Numbered from the stretch's first letter, positions 33,009-45,202 are shown. The stretch is 64,000 nt of DNA from Serripes groenlandicus (GCA_031761405.1 JASEVX010000037.1:1488001-1552000); one strand, 5' to 3'. Translations and numbers: made by a program. Notes: generated by a model not told the origin, from the sequence alone.

Positions 33009-33304
33009 CTTTAAATGACAGCATATTGTTTAAAGAGAATAAATCTCGATAAATGAAATGTTATAAGTGTCTTGTTGCTAATTTTGTTTTTATGAAACTC
33101 GTCGACTGAAACGAATATGACGCTCGGCAACTTTATTTTCCATAATACAGCACGTACAGCACGTCGCCAATGTTATTTTTTTTTTTTGTTCATGAGGTTA
33201 TGAACAAAATATTTCAGCCAATCACAGACGAGCAAAAGTGATGAACACAAAAAAAACTAAAATATTCAAGCTTAAAGCCTAAGTTTCACAATCAATGTAA
33301 TATA

Positions 33305-33975
33305 AATAAGCTTAAACTAAAAGGACATGACCACAATCAGAACAAGGATCCATCTTGAGCCAGTATCATTCACCTGAGATGATTTGCTGTGTTTGAGTAT
33401 TTACCTATGTTTAGCTGAAGCAGTCCAGTGGATTGGTTGGGAAAAGTTTGGTAGAGTGCCACTAAATGAAAGTTTGTGTCAATTTATATTTAAATTGCGA
33501 CTGATTTAGGAGGAGATGTTGTTTTATGATTTTCTATTTTTAGTTCTTGTATACTACTTGTGTAGTGGAGCGAAACGGTTTGAACAATTTGGTAGATGGC
33601 CATTTAAAGAACAGTTCAGTGATTATAGTTTAAAATGGGCCAGTGGATTTGGAGAGGTCTTTTAAATATTAAATGTTTTGAACAATTTTGATAAAGGGTA
33701 ACCTAAGGAATATAAGTTTGAAAATAGTTTGAACAATTTTGATAAAAGGTGAGCTTAAAAATGACCATTATCCCATATTCCCAATCTAAAATCTCCCAAA
33801 ACCAATTTTATATTAAATTGCAGGAGCCTGGAGGTTTGCCAAGTTCTAAATTAAATTCAATCCAGTAGTTTTAAAGTTAGGTCTGGACAAGGAAAATTGC
33901 AACGGACCAACCGACCAACTGACCACAGTGCAACTCCAATATATCCCCTTCAAACTTTGTTTGTCGGGGGTATAA
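33305..33975 (+). mobile_element. Repeat with Helitron-like tail
   Basis: Starts AGGACATGACCACAATCAG and ends with CAACCGACCAACTGACC, then a hairpin (TATATCCCC/GGGGGTATA) and TATAA. The tail matches that of the 1-904 array. No coding sequence. Confidence 0.6.
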
Positions 33976-34540
33976 CAAGTTTAAACTAGAAGGACATAAC
34001 CACAATCAGAACAAGGATCCATCTTGATCCAGTATCGTTCACCTGAGATGATTTGCTGTATTTGAGTATTTATCTATTTTTAGCTGAAGCAGCCATCAGT
34101 CCAGTGGAATGGTTGGGAAAAGTTTGGTAGATGAAAGTTTGTGCGAATTAATTTTGAAATTGCAAGTGATTAAGGACTAGATATTATTTTATGATTTTCT
34201 ATTTTCAGTTCTTGCTTACTAACTACTTGTGTAGTGGAGCGAAACGGTTTGAATAATTTGGTAGATGGCCATTTAAAGAAAAGTTCAGCGATTTTATTTT
34301 AAAATGGGCCAGTGGTTTTGGAAAGGTCATTTAAATATTAAATGTTTTGAACAATTTTGATAAAAGGTAACCTAAGTGTTAAAACATCTTGAACAATTTT
34401 GATAAAAGGTGAGCTCAAAAGTGACCATTATCCCATATTCTCAATCTAAAGACTCCAGAAACCAATTTCATATTAAATCTGCAGGAGCCTTGAAGTTTGT
34501 CACGTTCTAAATTCTACACTATTACTATCTAACTGAATGT
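33976..34540 (+). mobile_element. Second, tail-less copy of the preceding repeat
   Basis: Begins at the end of the first copy (AGGACATAACCACAATCAG) and parallels it to about 34510 (TCAATCTAAAGACTCCAG, GCAGGAGCCT), then loses similarity before the hairpin tail. It is a 3'-truncated direct repeat. Confidence 0.6.
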
Positions 34541-36005
34541 GTTTCTCTTTCTTGGAGTTCTAGTTGTTAAAAATATGTGAATAAGAAAAGATCAAATCAC
34601 AAAATTCCTGTATATGGGATTGTTTTGAAACTCAATTACTACTGTTTTTTTGTAATGGACCCTTTAAAAGTAGAAGAAATTTGGTACAGTCCTGGGCTAT
34701 AAATTACTTTTTTCGTGAATTGGGTGTTTACCCCATTGTCTTTTCAGAAAATTGCATTATTTTTTTCATTATTTACAGGGATAATTTTACCCCATCAAAT
34801 GATCTAAATTGTAGACCAATCAAATGTTGTATTTAATGAATAATGTCGAAGAAATAAAGGAAATTAAATGTTTTGATTGGTTCATAGTTAAGTTGGCAAT
34901 CCTACGAGAGGCACTAATAGGGGGAAGTTGTAAAATGAAATCTTATGCATACTAACCTTTAATATTATTTCCCTTTAGAAATAAATTCCAGTTAAAAAAC
35001 TCAGTGAAAACGTATGGAAAATAATATTTAAGAGCAAAATATTATTTATTTATGAAACGTGATAAGTTTTCAGTTATTTATCATTAATTGAAACTTGTAC
35101 ACCCCTTGGGAGCCTCGCGTAATCTCAAGTCATGTGACGTATTCTCGGCCTTGATAATCTATTTAGAAATTTTAACTGAAGCTGGATGGGGATAGCCGAT
35201 TAGCCTTTGGCATAGATTATGTCGCATTTTTTTATTTTTAAATCTTATAATAGTGTTTTCTCATATTGATCGCCGTTTATCTTTTTTAAAGATATTTCTT
35301 GTTTAAATTGCCTTTTTGTATGACTTAATATCATCTAAAAAGGGGAGATATGCGACCACGGTGCCCTGTCTTGGGTGTGGGTGTTGAAGGGAGGTTGACG
35401 TGGTAGTTGGTGATAGGGTTGGTTATATCGAGTTCTATCCCAACAACGCTGTCTGTGTCTGTGAGACTGGTAGATTTTGGGGAATTAGCGTGTCCCACAA
35501 ACTGTCCCTTACATGCACACCTAGAAGAACACAACGATCGCGGGGTCCACTCTGTAGGTTACAGAGTGTGGCAATACTGGAGGCAACACGATAGCTAGTT
35601 AACTAGTCTTTTATTAGACACATACATTTATCAACATTTCCTAAGTTACTTTATGACTTCAATATTATTAACATAAGTTCTCCGTTAAATTTGATCATAT
35701 CAAGACTAACTCCATCTAGTTCACATAAGACTCCGTTTAAGTCTTTTTCCTATTTCCTATATCTCTTATGTTCCCTCCCTATATTTTCTTATTCCTAATC
35801 TTCCTTCTATATCTCTATCTCCTTTTATGACTAGTTTAATGTTTTCAAGACTTGTCTATTTATCCTGATCAATTCCCATGTACACTGTTTAGACTTAATT
35901 TATAAACCAATAGAAAAGCTTGCTATAAAGTATAAGATTGTTTAGCAAGTTATGATAACAGAAGCCCTAGGCTTCACACCTAATCAACAAGATATGCTTT
36001 GAGTA
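34541..36005. other. Unclassified, with a small GC-richer open region
   Basis: Mostly AT-rich. At 35331-35600 both strands hold open frames of about 60-67 codons and the base composition is richer in G+C; I could not identify a protein. A TCTGTAGGTTACAGAG palindrome lies at 35551-35566. No element boundaries found. Confidence 0.4.
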
Positions 36006-36013
36006 GGCAGGAA

Positions 36014-38076
36014 GGTGTGTTCCCGGAACGTCGACTCGATTTAATCCCTAGCTGGTCGGTAGAGCGGATCAAGGGGACCATAAGAGGGTAATTATGTGAC
36101 AGGTATTATAAATAAGACTGATGCAAATTTTCCTAAGAATGCGAAATTTAAATTTTATTTATGCATAAACAAGAACCATATACATGCGAAATTTAAAACA
36201 TTTGAGAAAACTGATTTTTTTTTAATTTTAATAATGCAGAATTTGAAACATTTGAGAACAGTGTAACCTATGATTAGCCTGCACATACGTACAAAATGAT
36301 CTTTTGCTGCACTTATCGCTTTTTTATTTTTGATCTTTGTCAGCACTATTAAGTAAACTATTAGAAAACAGCACATAAATTATAATCACACGAACACACA
36401 AACACACTGAGAAGTTTGGGTGGGAGTGTTGTCTCATTTTATTAAGTTTGCTGTGCCAGCCTTCGATGTTGTTCGTAGTGTGCGGGCTCTGTGTGCCAAA
36501 GTGGTTCCACATCGGTCTGTCGCCTTCTACCCATTGTTCGGTAACGTAGTCTGTGAATGGTTCTGTGAGTTCCGTTAGATCGGCCTCGTCTCTGTCTTCT
36601 AGAGTCCGGAACCAGAAGTCTTCTATCTTCTCTAAGGGTAGCAGAGACAGGATTGCTGCACGTCGGACGAGTGTCTTTACATCTTCGTTTTCTTTAAACG
36701 GAATCTGGAGACCGGTTGCTACGTGCTCTTCGCCAAATGCACTGGGTAAAATGGAAGAAACACCCCTTTATGTGAATACCAGGGAACGTCTGTAGTATGG
36801 CACTGTGTGCAGCTGTCTCGAAGTCAAGTACGGCAGAAGTTGGGTGGAATCTCAGACCGATGTCGTTCATATTTTCTTGGAGGAGGCTAAAGAATCGTCT
36901 GTACGTCGCTTGGCTCTTTCCTGGCAAGAAGGAGTAGACAACTTGCATCATTTTACTGGCAATCTGTACATGGATCGAATAGATCTGGTGGAAGAGGCTG
37001 GGGCATGTGTAGAACGTTCCGTCGCAGTAAAACGTGTTGAATGCGGCCAAGTGGTGGAGTTTCTCGTTTGTGGCGAAGGCAAGCATACGGTTGTTCTGAT
37101 CACCGTCGTCGAATAGTAGAAATCTGTCACCAGTGGCTGTTTCTGTCCATTTGCCGTAAAAGAATATATCTGTCTTAGTCTTTAGAAGTGGCAGTTTCTG
37201 TTTTCTGCGGGCTCGGTACAGCATGGACTTTGTGGAGTTGAAAGTAGGTATCTTTTCAACAACTTCGTGGCAGGTGTCATCCCATTCGTTGTCTCTGAGT
37301 TTGGTCAGCTCTTCTGTAAAAATTGTGAAAAGTGGTCTAATTTCTTCTGTGCAGCGCCAAGATATCTTGCTCATGATATGTTTGGCAACGAAGTTGGAGT
37401 AGTCTGCTGGGTGGTTATGGTTTTGTCTCCCGAATCCTGTCGGTATGTCGTTTAATGTAGATAGGAAAGCTTGGCAACCTCGTTCGACACATCTCCAGAA
37501 CACCTTGTCTTTTCTTCTATAGTTTACGCGATTAATATATCCGTCAAATGTCAAGTTATGACCCCCTTTTCTGTTGATGATGTACTGAACGTTCAGCTGT
37601 GTGTTTGCCATGATTGAATATGACTAAGTGAGTGTTGGATTGTTTCATCATTTCATTTATACGTAAGTTATTCGTATGTTTTTAACGGTTGAACTAAATT
37701 AACATCAATTAAGTAACATAACAGTTTATTTTTGTTTTAAAGAAAAAAAATCAGAAGGCAAAGTTTTTAATTAATTTGAGTCCTTGACTAGAAAACAATA
37801 CCTTAACGATTAAAAGAAAACAACTTAATTGTAACATGCATTTAAATTGTAATTATTCATATCAATTACCGGCTATCCTTCAGATAAATTTACAGTATGA
37901 ACTTAATTAATAAGGTTAAAAAGTTATTCTTTATTAAAATGCATTTAATGCGTGCAACCTTAAAATCAAATAAATTGATTTATGGTATGTATAGTTCTAT
38001 ACCCCTTTAGGTATCCCCTAATCCCGGATTAGTGAAAGGTGTTAAGCAGAACGAGTCAAAGTTCCGGGAACAAACC
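36014..38076. mobile_element. Mutator-like (MULE) DNA transposon
   Basis: Inverted ends GGTGTGTTCCCGGAACGTCG (36014) and, inverted, GGTTTGTTCCCGGAACTTTG (38076) match over 25 bp with three differences. An exact 8-bp duplication, GGCAGGAA, flanks them at 36006-36013 and 38077-38084. Size 2,063 bp. It carries a FLYWCH plus MULE transposase on the minus strand. Target duplication length, ends and protein all agree with the Mutator superfamily. The transposase is broken, so the copy is non-autonomous. Confidence 0.9.
36413..37611 (-). pseudogene. FLYWCH zinc finger / MULE transposase, frameshifted
   Basis: The frame from 37611 runs 305 codons. Residues 5-65 form a FLYWCH finger (GGHNLTFDGYINRVN, FWRCVERGCQAFL, HNHP). 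Residues 190-300 form the MULE catalytic core (FYCDGTFYTCP, with Asp in CDGT; VLDFETAA; IKGCFFHFTQCIWR). A one-base shift near 36710-36730 ends this frame. Transposase sequence continues in the next frame (LQIPFKENEDVKTLVRRAA, then WNHFGTQSPHTTNNIEGWHS) to about 36413, where similarity stops short of the usual C terminus. It would cut and paste the element; this copy probably cannot. Confidence 0.85.
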
Positions 38077-38084
38077 GGCAGGAA

Positions 38085-38617
38085 CAATGCGCCTGACCTA
38101 ATGTGCTAAAACCATTTCTGTCTCAATGCCATTAGGTTGATTGCAGGAAGTTGATTTCAAAGACCTAAGTTTCACACCTTTGTCAAATGTAAGTCAATGA
38201 GGGTTTTAAGATCTTCAATCAATTAATAGGTGTCAACTGGTGTTGACAAACAGTATGTTGATTTACAAAATAACTTTTGACCTCTGCAGAATTTAAGATT
38301 ATTATTATTATCTATTTAATTTTTAATTTTATTATCTTATTTCCAAAAACATTTAATGGCAAAATTACCACGGTGACAGATATAATGAGCAAAGTCCTCT
38401 TTTCTCAAAATAGTTGAAGAGTACATAAATCTAGCAAGGTTTTTATGGCCCTTTTTCGACTTGTAATAAAACCATTAGAGATATTACTTTGAAACTTGCA
38501 ATACCTGTTCACCATTATTACCTCAATCAACAGACAAGAGTACATAACTGTCAAGGTTTTTGTCCGAATTATGGCCCTTTGTCCACTTAGAAAATACATT
38601 GACTTAACGCTTTAGGA
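38085..38617. other. Older repeat interrupted by DIRS copy 2
   Basis: AT-rich. From about 38380 it has GGTTTTTATGGCCCTTTTTC and ATTATGGCCCTTTGTCCACT words. A continuation (TTGCTGTGAAACTTAGATTA) appears after the DIRS at 45394-45460, so the DIRS inserted into this repeat. Confidence 0.5.
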
Positions 38618-38785
38618 TTTTTATGTAAAAAATACGTTACCAGTCATTTAATACCTGAGATATAAGCCCCTAGCACTTAACTCATCCAGAAAATTGATCG
38701 CGCCCAGCGTATCCCTCACGTCCGTGTGATATACACGGCTGCCGGCAAGCACCGGACTACGTGACCCACGTGCCACTTTTAATTT
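38618..38785 (+). repeat. DIRS copy 2 left inverted terminal repeat
   Basis: Begins TTTTTATGTAAAAAATACG, then ACCAGTCATTTAATACCTGA. The part up to GTGCCACTTTTAATTT is repeated inverted at 45203-45355. The following 490 bp leader has no convincing gene. Confidence 0.88.
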
Positions 38786-39272
38786 CCTGGACACACCATC
38801 TTGACGGCTAAGATATTTATTTATTTATAAATTATTTTCTTTGTCTTTTTAAGGCGTTTTCGTCTTAAGCAAGTTTGCTCATTCAGTCCCGAATCTGTAT
38901 AAAACATTAAGCTAATTTAAATTGTGAAAATTATTGTTTGTTTTATATGTTTATTTTGTACACAACAAATTGAAAGTCACGGTGGTTTACCCCACCCACT
39001 ATTTCAATCACATCGTCGAGTGCGGATTCCGAGTATTGTTTTTTCAACATCCTTATTTCCCCTCCTCGTTAGAGGTATCAATTATTGTTATCATCTTCTT
39101 GTGTATGATATGTTTGTTGTATATTTATTGAATTAAATTTATGGAAAGATTTTGTGAAAAAATATTTTCATTAGGTACGTCCATAGTAAACTAGAAAATA
39201 AAAAGTAGAAAAATTAAAAAAAAAATTGTTTATTTTTTGGTGTTTATTTCGTATATTATTCTGTAAATAACT

Positions 39273-41927
39273 ATGCCGAAAGAAGGTGATCAGAGGCGTG
39301 GAACATGCGGCCATATAGTGGCTACATGGGACACTCACCTCTCCTGTCTAAATTGCACTTCGTGCACACAGGAATCACCCTGTGAAATCTGCAGTTCCTG
39401 GACCGCTTCCGTTTGGAATATGGCTGGGAAAAGGAGATTGTACAGAGACCGGAAGAAGAAGGTAAGTAAAAAACAAAAAGTGCTGAGTTCTTCTAGCGGT
39501 GAGGAGTTTGAAGGGTTTTCAGACTCCGAGATTGTGGCGAGTGTGCAGAAGGTTACGGCTGTTCCTTCTACACTCGTCACAGACGCTCTTTCTTCGGCTG
39601 GCTCTGCAAAGGGCAGGAAAGAGCGACTGGCAGAAGGGTTTGGAGTTAGTACTGCGGAGAAACGGGGTCTGTGGACCATTTCTCTTACGGAAAACAACAT
39701 TCTCTGATGCCAGGTGTTGGGGCTAATCCTTCGGGTGAAGCAACAGGCCTTTCTCAGGGAAACCTGGCAGATTGGCTGATTCCAACACAACCCTCTGTGG
39801 TTTATGAGTCTTCGGATTCATTCAGAGGTCCAAAGAATGATGCCTACGGGCGGAAATTTTTGGAGACAAATGTTGGGATAACGTCTAACGTTCTTAACAT
39901 AGGTCAACCGGGTAATGCTTTCGAGCAGAACCCTTATGACTACGGGAAACCGGTCACCGGACACCGGAACACCGGGCACCGGACAACCGGGTAGTCATAT
40001 TGCCACCGGGTCACCGGGTTTTTGGCAACCGGGCATGAGTCAACCGGGTACCGGGCAACCAGGTACAGGAGGACAAATGTCTGGACAGCATGTTCGATGG
40101 GATAATAATTATCCTTCCGTCAATAGACAACCAGACATGCTGTCAGATAGCCACGGTATGCGAGACGCCGGTCATCCAGGTTTTGTTTTACCTGGCACCG
40201 GGCAACCGGGCACCAGTCAACCAGGCACCGGGCAACCGGGTAACGGTGGACCAGGTCTCGGGCAACATCAACGTATTGATACGGGGTATCATTCGTTTGC
40301 CGGACATCCGGGTATGTTGTTTAATAGTTACGGTAAACCGGTCCCCGGTCAACCGTACCCCGGACAGCTGAGTAATAGTTATCAAACCTATGGTCATTAA
40401 GTACCTGGTTCAAATTCTCAGCCGTCGAACACCGGGTATAGGGAGTTTCGTTCTGAGAAATCAATCCGTTCTCCAGGGGGGTCGGTGTATATCTCTCGAG
40501 ATTACACCCCTTCTCAATACCAACCCCCGTTTCAACCGGAACAAAGGGGTGGTGATCTACGGTTTACTCAGGCCTACCGGGAGCAGCAATATCCAAATAA
40601 TGGGAATTTGCAACCCCCGGGAGGACACCTCTCTATGAGGCAGTCCTTAGATAGGCATCCCCCCGAGCAAGTACACTCGATGTGTCCTGTGAAGGGGAGG
40701 CCGGGACCGTCACACACGGTTAGCTCGGTCCCGACTGTCGACCCAGTTCAACTTCATCCTGCTGCGGAAGGGAAGTCGTTATCAAAGGGTCTACATCAGT
40801 GCATAGATTCATCTCATGATTCCTTGTCTGAGTCGGTCGTTCAACTCCCGGTCGAGAGACCAAGTAGAGCTGAACATGGTCACAGGATTCAAAGCTCTCC
40901 CACACCTTCGTCTGACGAAGAAATGGGAGATCAGTCCTTTTCAGGTGACGAGCCAACGGTAGAGCGTATGTCTTTACAACAGGCTATTGATGAAGTGTTC
41001 AGGGTAGTTCCTGACCATTTTTGCCCAAAGGTTGACGCTCCCCCTCGTCGGAAAAACCTATCAAGTCTCGAGGAATTAAACGCAGAGGCTTTTACACCGC
41101 TACGTTTGCTTCCTCAGGCAAACAATCTGGGCAGATTGATTGAACAATTGCAGGCCACCAGGTCTCTTGACTCTTGTCAACCCTGGTCAGTCCCAGCAGC
41201 CATTTCTAAAGAATGGGTAACTCCTAAGAAGTATACCACTTCGAAAGAGTTCTTCCCAGTCAAGGTGCCAGCCTTAGACGGGGACGCTGCTATGCTGGGA
41301 CTGTCTGCACCCACTTCTGTAACGGTTAATCCCAAGTTACTCGAGAAGTGGGAGGCCAGAGCTAGGTTGGGTGTTATGGTTTCTTCTCATGATGATCATT
41401 TCGCTGTAGCTCTGTCCCAATTGTTAAAAGAGGAGAATGTCTCTAGCAGAGGTGCTAACAGAATTTTGGAAGCTTTTGATACGGGCAATAGGCATCTCAT
41501 GGCTCTGAATCTTCAGAACGCCACAGAGATGCTGTCCGCAAGGAGAGATGCGGCTTTAGCCAAATCCTCCTAGCTGCTTCAAGAAAGCAAGGACAAACTG
41601 AGAGCTGCTCCTCTAGCTTCCGATCTCCTCTTCGGTGGAAGAATAGCTGCGGTGACTGTTTCTGATTCATCAGAACAGTCCAGACGCCTCTCGGCGAATG
41701 CAGCTAATGCTTTTGCACAGAGCCAGAAGCGCTCGGCGCCATCTGGAAAAGGGGGTAAGGCTAGGAAACCTCCCCATGCCAAGAAGCAAAAGCAGGATGT
41801 TAAGGCCTTTGCGCCAAAACAACCGTCTTCCACGGGCCAAAAGTCTGCCAAACCAAAGCCCCACTTTCAAGCGGGAGCTAAGAGGCATACTTCTAAGCGC
41901 AGCTCTCTCCCTAGGCCGCAGCCCTAG
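39273..41927 (+). pseudogene. DIRS copy 2 gag-like gene, several breaks
   Basis: Open pieces at 39273-39707, 39671-39994, 39915-40400, 40485-41573 and 41652-41927 line up with copy 1 gag. The first has the Cys-rich block (RRGTCGHIVATW, CLNCTSC, CEICSSW). The second and third hold Gly/Gln/Pro/Thr repeats (GTGQPGTGG, GTGQPGTSQPGTGQPG). The last is Lys/Pro-rich. Lesions: a frame change near 39670-39690, another near 39950-39980, TAA at 40398-40400 and TAG at 41571-41573 (a CCG codon in copy 1). It overlaps the start of the RT frame, as in copy 1. The role would be particle formation. Confidence 0.8.
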
Positions 41928-43993
41928 GGATGCGCACCTCTCTATGATCTTCCCAAGGCCGGAGATAGCAGTCGGGGGCCGCTTGTCGCATTTCATAGAG
42001 GAGTGGGAATGTATAACAGAGGATCGTTGGATCTTGTCTGTGATACGGGAAGAGTACTTAATTCCCTTCGTTTCCCCACCTCCTCTGACAAGCGTGCCGA
42101 TCAATATGTCATCACGCCATCCGGCCATGTCAGAAGTGATTTCATCACTTCTGAAAAAGAAGGCTATAGATAGGGTTCTCAACCCCAATTCTCGGGGTTT
42201 CTACAGCCGTCTATTTCTTGTTCCGAAGAAAGACGGTCGGTGGAGACCGGTAATAGACTTATCAGCTCTAAATCTATTGATACCGGTCGAGAAATTCAAG
42301 ATGGAGTCGGCCCGCTCCATCAGAACAGCTATCCGGAAAGACGACTGGGCGGTCTCTCTAGACCTCAGACGCATATTACCACATTCCGATCGCTTCCTCG
42401 TCGAGGAAATACCTTCGGTTTGTGGTAGAGGGAGAAGTTTTCCAATTTGTGGCACTTCCCTTCGGCCTCAAGTCCGCACCGCGAGTATTTACCAAGGTAA
42501 TCAATGCTGTGGGAGCCTTTCTGCGTATGCAGGGCCCACAGCTCCTACAATACTTCGACGACTGGCTTCTTCACAGAGCAAATCGTTTGAATTTAATTCA
42601 CGATCTGTCTCTAGCCTGGCGGACCATTCTGCGATTGGGTCTTCTACCCAACACGCAGAAATCGGACTTGATTCCGTCAAAGAGGGTTACGTTCGTGGGA
42701 ATGACTTTTCTCACCGACCTAGCGGTGATTCGAGTTCCCTCGGACAAAGTCGATTCTCTTTGCAAGAAAATCAGACTCACCCTGGATCAGGTGTCGGTAA
42801 CAGCCCGATCCATGCTGTCACTTCTGGGTTCCCTAAGTGCAGCAGCCGACCTAGTCAGTCTAGGCAGGCTCCACATGCGACTCCTTCAGTATCTTTTTCT
42901 GTCCCTGTGGCGTCCATATGTGGATTCACTGGAACAGGAGATAGCTCTGACGGTTTTCTTCAAGTCACACCTTCGGTGGTGGCTGGATCCGTTAATCTAT
43001 CTACAAGGGGTGCCCTTGCTCACTCCACCTCCGGATCTGTACCTTTTTACAGATGCCAGTGCTGTGGGTTGGGGAGCTCATTTAGAGCCACAGGGCTTAA
43101 CAGCCCAGGGCATGTGGACAGCGGAGGAAAGGTGTTTGCACATAAACAACTTAGAGCTGAGGGCGGTCCTGCTAGCCCTCAATCAATTCTCTGCCTCCGT
43201 TGCGAACAAAACTGTTTTGTTGTCGACGGACAACACTACTGTTGTTTCCCACATTCGCAGGCAAGGAGGAACGCACTCCCACCTTCTCTTTCTGGAGACG
43301 TGGAAGTTGCTCCTTTGGTGCCGGGCGGCGTCGTTGGTAATATTAGTAAAACACGTTCCCGGTCACCTAAATGTTTTAGCAGACAGTTTATCCCGCCAGA
43401 ACATGATTCTACCGGCGGAATGGACTCTGAACCAGAGTGTGGTAAACTCTGTGTTCATGCAGATCGGAACACCTCTGGTGGATCTTTTCGCCACCAGAGC
43501 CAATCATCGGCTTCCACTCTATGTGTCGCCAATGTACGATCCTGCAGCTTGGGCAGTGGACGCACTGACCCTCGATTGGAACCGTCTATTTGGGTATGCG
43601 TTCCCCCCGTTCATTCTAGTCCCAATCGTACTTCAGAAAGTACTACGCTCTCAACATTGCAGAATACTGTTGATAGCACCATTCTGGCCCCAGAGATCGT
43701 GGTTCAACGATCTCCTGGCCTGCCTCTCGGCACAACCGGTACGTCTTCCTCTTCAAGACGACCTTCTGTTTCAGCAACCGGGTCGGCGTCTTCATCCCAA
43801 CCCGGCAATGCTACACCTTCACGTTTGGAGTTTATCAAGCGTTCAATCCGAGAGAGAAGCTTTTCTGTCAAAGTTGCCTCTCGCATCGCAGAATCAAGGA
43901 GACAGTCCACTAGAATTGTCTATGATTCGAAGTGGGCGATCTTTTCAGATTGGTGTGGTGCAAGATCGGTCAATCATGAGTGTCCCTCTATAA
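41698..43993 (+). pseudogene. DIRS copy 2 reverse transcriptase / RNase H, 2-nt deletion
   Basis: The frame is open from 41698 to about 42366 and reaches LVPKKDGRWRPVIDLS and DDWAVSLDL, where copy 1 continues TDAYYHIPI. Two bases are missing here (GACCTCAGACG against GACCTGACAGACG), so the first catalytic Asp motif is cut. The RT frame resumes at 42422 with LPFGLKSAPRVF, YFDDW, RNase H (FTDAS, NLELRA, STDN, HVPGHLNVLADSLSR) and the methyltransferase-like region, ending at 43993. Here that region keeps YDPAAWAVDALTLDW, which copy 1 has shortened. Apart from the deletion the gene looks whole. Confidence 0.88.
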
Positions 43994-44886
43994 CTCAGAT
44001 TGCCGATTTTCTTCTTTTCCTCTTTGAGGAAAAGCATCTGGCTGTTAGTACGGTTAAAGGATACCGCTCTATGCTATCGAATACTCTTAAGTTTAAAGGG
44101 GGAGAGAGCATTGGTTCAAATCCATTTCTCTCTGAACTTATACGTTCTTTCGAGCTAGATAAACCTATTTCCAGGAGTTTAACTCCAAAATGGGATTTAT
44201 CTTGTGTTCTTAGGTCACTTACGAAAGCTCCCTATGAGCCTCTTGCGTCTGCGTCTATTAAGTTCTTGACTTACAAGACAGTGTTTCTTCTCGCTTTTGC
44301 GACCGCTAGGCGTAGAAGTGAGTTACACGCACTATCTGTAGAGTCGGGGTACGCCAGGTTCAATGAATCCGACGGCTCCTTCACACTACTTTGTCAGCCT
44401 GGTTTTCTGGCAAAGAATCAGTTACCGTCGGTTCTTCCGGAAACCATTACAGTTCCCAGTCTCTCTGCAAACTGTGGTCCTTCTGATCCCGACAGATTCC
44501 TTTGTCCCGTCAGATCTCTTAAGTATTATCTTAAGAGGGTTGACGGGGCAAGGGGTCTTAGGAAGAGATTATTTCTTCCTCTTATAGGAGGTAATGATAT
44601 TTCAGCAGCTACTATTTCTCGCTGGATATCATCTACTATTAAGTTAGCGTACAAAGATCTGTCACTCGGCGATCTCTCATTGCTTCAGGTTCGTCCGCAT
44701 GAGGTTCGCGCTCTTTCTACTAGTTGGGCCTTTACCAACAATGTTCCTTTAGAGGACATTATGCATGCTGCAGTATGGAAATCGCAGTCCACGTTTTCAT
44801 CGTTCTATCTGCGTTCCATGTCTTCTCAGTCAGATAATTTGTATTCTCTGGGCCCACTTGTGGCGTCTCAGCGAGTTGTTCGCTAA
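42367..44886 (+). CDS. DIRS copy 2 tyrosine recombinase (YR) frame
   Basis: The catalytic domain occupies about 43930-44886, with FATARRRSEL, RPHEVRALS and FYLRSM giving Arg, His-x-x-Arg and Tyr. Upstream, the same frame is open beneath the RT/RNase H gene back to the 2-nt deletion at 42366, which fuses it to the RT N terminus and makes an artificial 1,062-codon frame from 41698. The recombinase would insert circular element DNA without a target duplication. No inactivating change is seen in the domain. Confidence 0.86.
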   Translation, partial: RRILPHSDRFLVEEIPSVCGRGRSFPICGTSLRPQVRTASIYQGNQCCGSLSAYAGPTAPTILRRLASSQSKSFEFNSRSVSSLADHSAIGSSTQHAEIGLDSVKEGYVRGNDFSHRPSGDSSSLGQSRFSLQENQTHPGSGVGNSPIHAVTSGFPKCSSRPSQSRQAPHATPSVSFSVPVASICGFTGTGDSSDGFLQVTPSVVAGSVNLSTRGALAHSTSGSVPFYRCQCCGLGSSFRATGLNSPGHVDSGGKVFAHKQLRAEGGPASPQSILCLRCEQNCFVVDGQHYCCFPHSQARRNALPPSLSGDVEVAPLVPGGVVGNISKTRSRSPKCFSRQFIPPEHDSTGGMDSEPECGKLCVHADRNTSGGSFRHQSQSSASTLCVANVRSCSLGSGRTDPRLEPSIWVCVPPVHSSPNRTSESTTLSTLQNTVDSTILAPEIVVQRSPGLPLGTTGTSSSSRRPSVSATGSASSSQPGNATPSRLEFIKRSIRERSFSVKVASRIAESRRQSTRIVYDSKWAIFSDWCGARSVNHECPSITQIADFLLFLFEEKHLAVSTVKGYRSMLSNTLKFKGGESIGSNPFLSELIRSFELDKPISRSLTPKWDLSCVLRSLTKAPYEPLASASIKFLTYKTVFLLAFATARRRSELHALSVESGYARFNESDGSFTLLCQPGFLAKNQLPSVLPETITVPSLSANCGPSDPDRFLCPVRSLKYYLKRVDGARGLRKRLFLPLIGGNDISAATISRWISSTIKLAYKDLSLGDLSLLQVRPHEVRALSTSWAFTNNVPLEDIMHAAVWKSQSTFSSFYLRSMSSQSDNLYSLGPLVASQRVVR

Positions 44887-45061
44887 ATATGCATTTAACA
44901 CAACAATAAAGTTCACAGCAGATTGAATATTCCTTTAATCCAAACTCCGACTTTATAAGCTGTTGTGTTCAGTACTACGTTAAAATGACAAATAAATTAC
45001 ATGGTGCTACATCTCTGATGACGAAGTGTTGGACGATCCTCCCGGCCGATACTGCAAAGTC

Positions 45062-45156
45062 ATCAGGTATTAAATGACTGGTAACGTATTTTTGACATAA
45101 AAATGAAGTTTTTAGAGTAAAACATATTTTTATTAGAAAATACTTACCAGTCATTT
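45062..45156 (+). repeat. DIRS copy 2 internal complementary region
   Basis: 45062-45103 is the reverse complement of the left outer end and 45104-45156 of the right outer end. Bases particular to copy 2 (GTAACG; TTACTCTAAAAACTTC) occur both here and at its own ends. Confidence 0.88.
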
Positions 45157-45202
45157 CACAGTCCCGCCTCCCAACCCCGCGTCGTCACCCAACACTTACG
45201 GT

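Noticed and set aside
35331..35600. Small gene in the GC-richer open region
   Set aside because: Frames are open on both strands with no recognisable motif or start context. It may be a piece of a transposon.
38924..39136. 70-codon hydrophobic frame in the leader of DIRS copy 2
   Set aside because: AT-rich leader sequence. Overlapping frames are equally open, and no counterpart exists in copy 1.
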